A stretch of 64,000 nucleotides of DNA from contig JAFPXF010000074.1 of assembly GCA_017394765.1 (NCBI GenBank), positions 1-64,000 of the forward strand, written 5' to 3'. Both the position numbers and the translations under genes were made by a program. Origin of the DNA: Bacteroidales bacterium. Its GTDB lineage: Bacteria; Bacteroidota; Bacteroidia; Bacteroidales; WCHB1-69. Below are positions 63,154 through 64,000 of the stretch, piece by piece. The notes under the pieces were generated by a model. That model had not been told where the DNA came from. It worked only from the letters and a program-made list of their open reading frames with translations, and searched no databases. How positions within the stretch are numbered: the stretch's first letter is position 1; every line of letters begins with the position of its first letter.

Positions 63154-63762
63154 ATGTTTTTAGAGAACAAAGCCAGTCGGAACAACAAAAAAGGTTGGAT
63201 AGAAGTGATTTGCGGGTCCATGTTTTCGGGCAAAACCGAGGAACTGCTCCGCCGGATCCGGCGCGCGGAGTTTGCCAACCAGCAGATTGAGCTTTTCAAG
63301 CCCTCTATCGACACGCGCTATGACGAGGTGGAAGTAGTGTCGCACAACGAGAACTCGCGCGTATCCACGCCCGTCAACAACTCGTCGGAGATTTTGTTGT
63401 ACGTCAACATGGAGACGGTGCAGGTGGTGGCTATCGATGAGATACAGTTTTTCGACGATGGCATTGTGGATGTGTGCAACAAGCTGGCCAATGCGGGCAT
63501 CCGCGTGATTGTCAGCGGCCTTGACATGGACTATCAGGGTGTTCCATTCGGGCCGATGCCGAAATTGATGGCCGTGGCGGAATATGTGAGCAAGCAGCAT
63601 GCCATTTGCACGCGCTGCGGCGATTTGGCGCAGTTTTCCCATCGCATTGTGGCCAAGCAGGGGCAGGTGCTATTGGGCGAAAAAGACGCCTATGTGCCGC
63701 TTTGCAGGCACTGTTTCGAGGAGATGCGGAATGCGGAACATGCAGAGGATACCAAACTTTAA
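63154..63762 (+). CDS. tdk: Thymidine kinase (type II)
   Basis: 202 residues, normal length. Phosphorylates thymidine (and deoxyuridine) with ATP in the salvage pathway. P-loop GSMFSGKT at 21-28, the DEIQFF motif at 95-100 with catalytic Glu96 region, lasso-loop Zn ligands at Cys152, Cys155, Cys184 and Cys187. The pta gene starts 17 bp downstream on the same strand. Confidence 0.96.
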   Translation: MFLENKASRNNKKGWIEVICGSMFSGKTEELLRRIRRAEFANQQIELFKPSIDTRYDEVEVVSHNENSRVSTPVNNSSEILLYVNMETVQVVAIDEIQFFDDGIVDVCNKLANAGIRVIVSGLDMDYQGVPFGPMPKLMAVAEYVSKQHAICTRCGDLAQFSHRIVAKQGQVLLGEKDAYVPLCRHCFEEMRNAEHAEDTKL

Positions 63763-63779
63763 TACTAAAATACAGATCT

Positions 63780-64000
63780 ATGAACTTAATTGACAAAATC
63801 AAAGCGAATGCCATCGAGGCCAAAAAGCGCATTGTCCTGGCCGAGGGCGAAGAGGAAAGAACCTTGAAAGCCGCCGATATCATCCTGGAAAAGGGATATG
63901 CCGGCATTGTCTTGTTGGGCAACAAAGCCGTGATCGAGGGCAAGGCCGCCGAGTGGGGGCTGAAGAACCTTGACAAGGCCGAGATTATTGACCCGATGGA
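63780..64000 (+). CDS. pta: Phosphate acetyltransferase, 5' part only
   Basis: The frame from ATG 63780 stays open to the window edge (73 residues seen). It reads MNLIDKIKANAIEAKKRIVLA, then EGEEERTLKAADIILEKGYA and IVLLGNKAVIEGKAAE, the N-terminal pattern of short-form Pta, which interconverts acetyl-CoA and acetyl phosphate. The matching ackA would be expected downstream, outside the window. Truncated by the window end. Confidence 0.88.
   Translation, partial: MNLIDKIKANAIEAKKRIVLAEGEEERTLKAADIILEKGYAGIVLLGNKAVIEGKAAEWGLKNLDKAEIIDPM

Overview
This window looks like a chromosomal piece of a Bacteroidota (Bacteroidales-type) genome, possibly a gut or rumen lineage. The evidence is four secreted proteins ending in a type IX secretion (T9SS) type A sorting domain (LYPNPA...), lipoproteins with Bacteroidota-style lipoboxes, an ExbB-x-ExbD-ExbD operon, promoter boxes of the Bacteroidota type TAnnTTTG in front of many genes, and few Shine-Dalgarno sequences. 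Core genes (uvrB, tatD, rfbC, tdk, pta, nspC, comEC) alternate with AT-richer accessory stretches.

Region by region. 1-4.9 kb: a strongly folded RNA with an intrinsic terminator, then an ion-channel-like membrane protein followed by three lipoproteins (the first DUF6175-like) on one strand. 4.9-7.7 kb: a run of small uncharacterised genes including a YodC/DUF2158-like protein and a bacterial PH-like protein. 7.8-10.6 kb: two facing AAA (archaeal-ATPase-type) paralogues; one is wrecked by an internal deletion, and the intact one lies between two 116-bp direct repeats. 10.6-20.1 kb: an AraC regulator divergent from a 2797-residue T9SS adhesin-like protein. 20.9-28.6 kb: uvrB, a zinc/cadmium-type P1B ATPase, an M16 peptidase and comEC. 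28.6-31.8 kb: TerB-like/PH-like proteins with two tiny paralogous genes, one broken in an A9 run, and a putative HTH regulator. 31.8-36.5 kb: a MORN-like secreted protein, a frameshifted Fic gene and a receptor-like Ser/Thr kinase. 36.7-42.8 kb: a six-gene minus-strand operon (clc, rfbC, HAD phosphatase, tatD, old-yellow enzyme, hydroxyacid dehydrogenase). 42.9-46 kb: an outer-membrane protein, an HsdR_N-like orphan, nspC and a HigBA toxin-antitoxin pair. 46-54 kb: a membrane LytTR-type regulator divergent from two tandem T9SS proteins, with four copies of an 8-bp motif between them. 54.3-56.6 kb: a PLP aminotransferase and two lipoproteins. 56.9-62 kb: the Exb energy-transduction operon and a fourth T9SS protein. 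62.1-64 kb: a repeat-rich coiled-coil protein, tdk and the start of pta.

How the parts fit. Two of the large T9SS loci share a layout: a divergent regulator (AraC at 11.5 kb, LytTR at 47.1 kb) and, at the downstream end, a convergent housekeeping gene separated by a copy of one dispersed repeat (20.44-20.79 and 54.08-54.30 kb). Small repeats have shaped the window: a TGTACAATT-type repeat occurs both between genes and inside the coding region of a T9SS sorting domain, and a GTAGAGCC hairpin supplies the stop codon for two unrelated genes. No tRNA, rRNA, CRISPR array, transposase or prophage structural gene was recognised.
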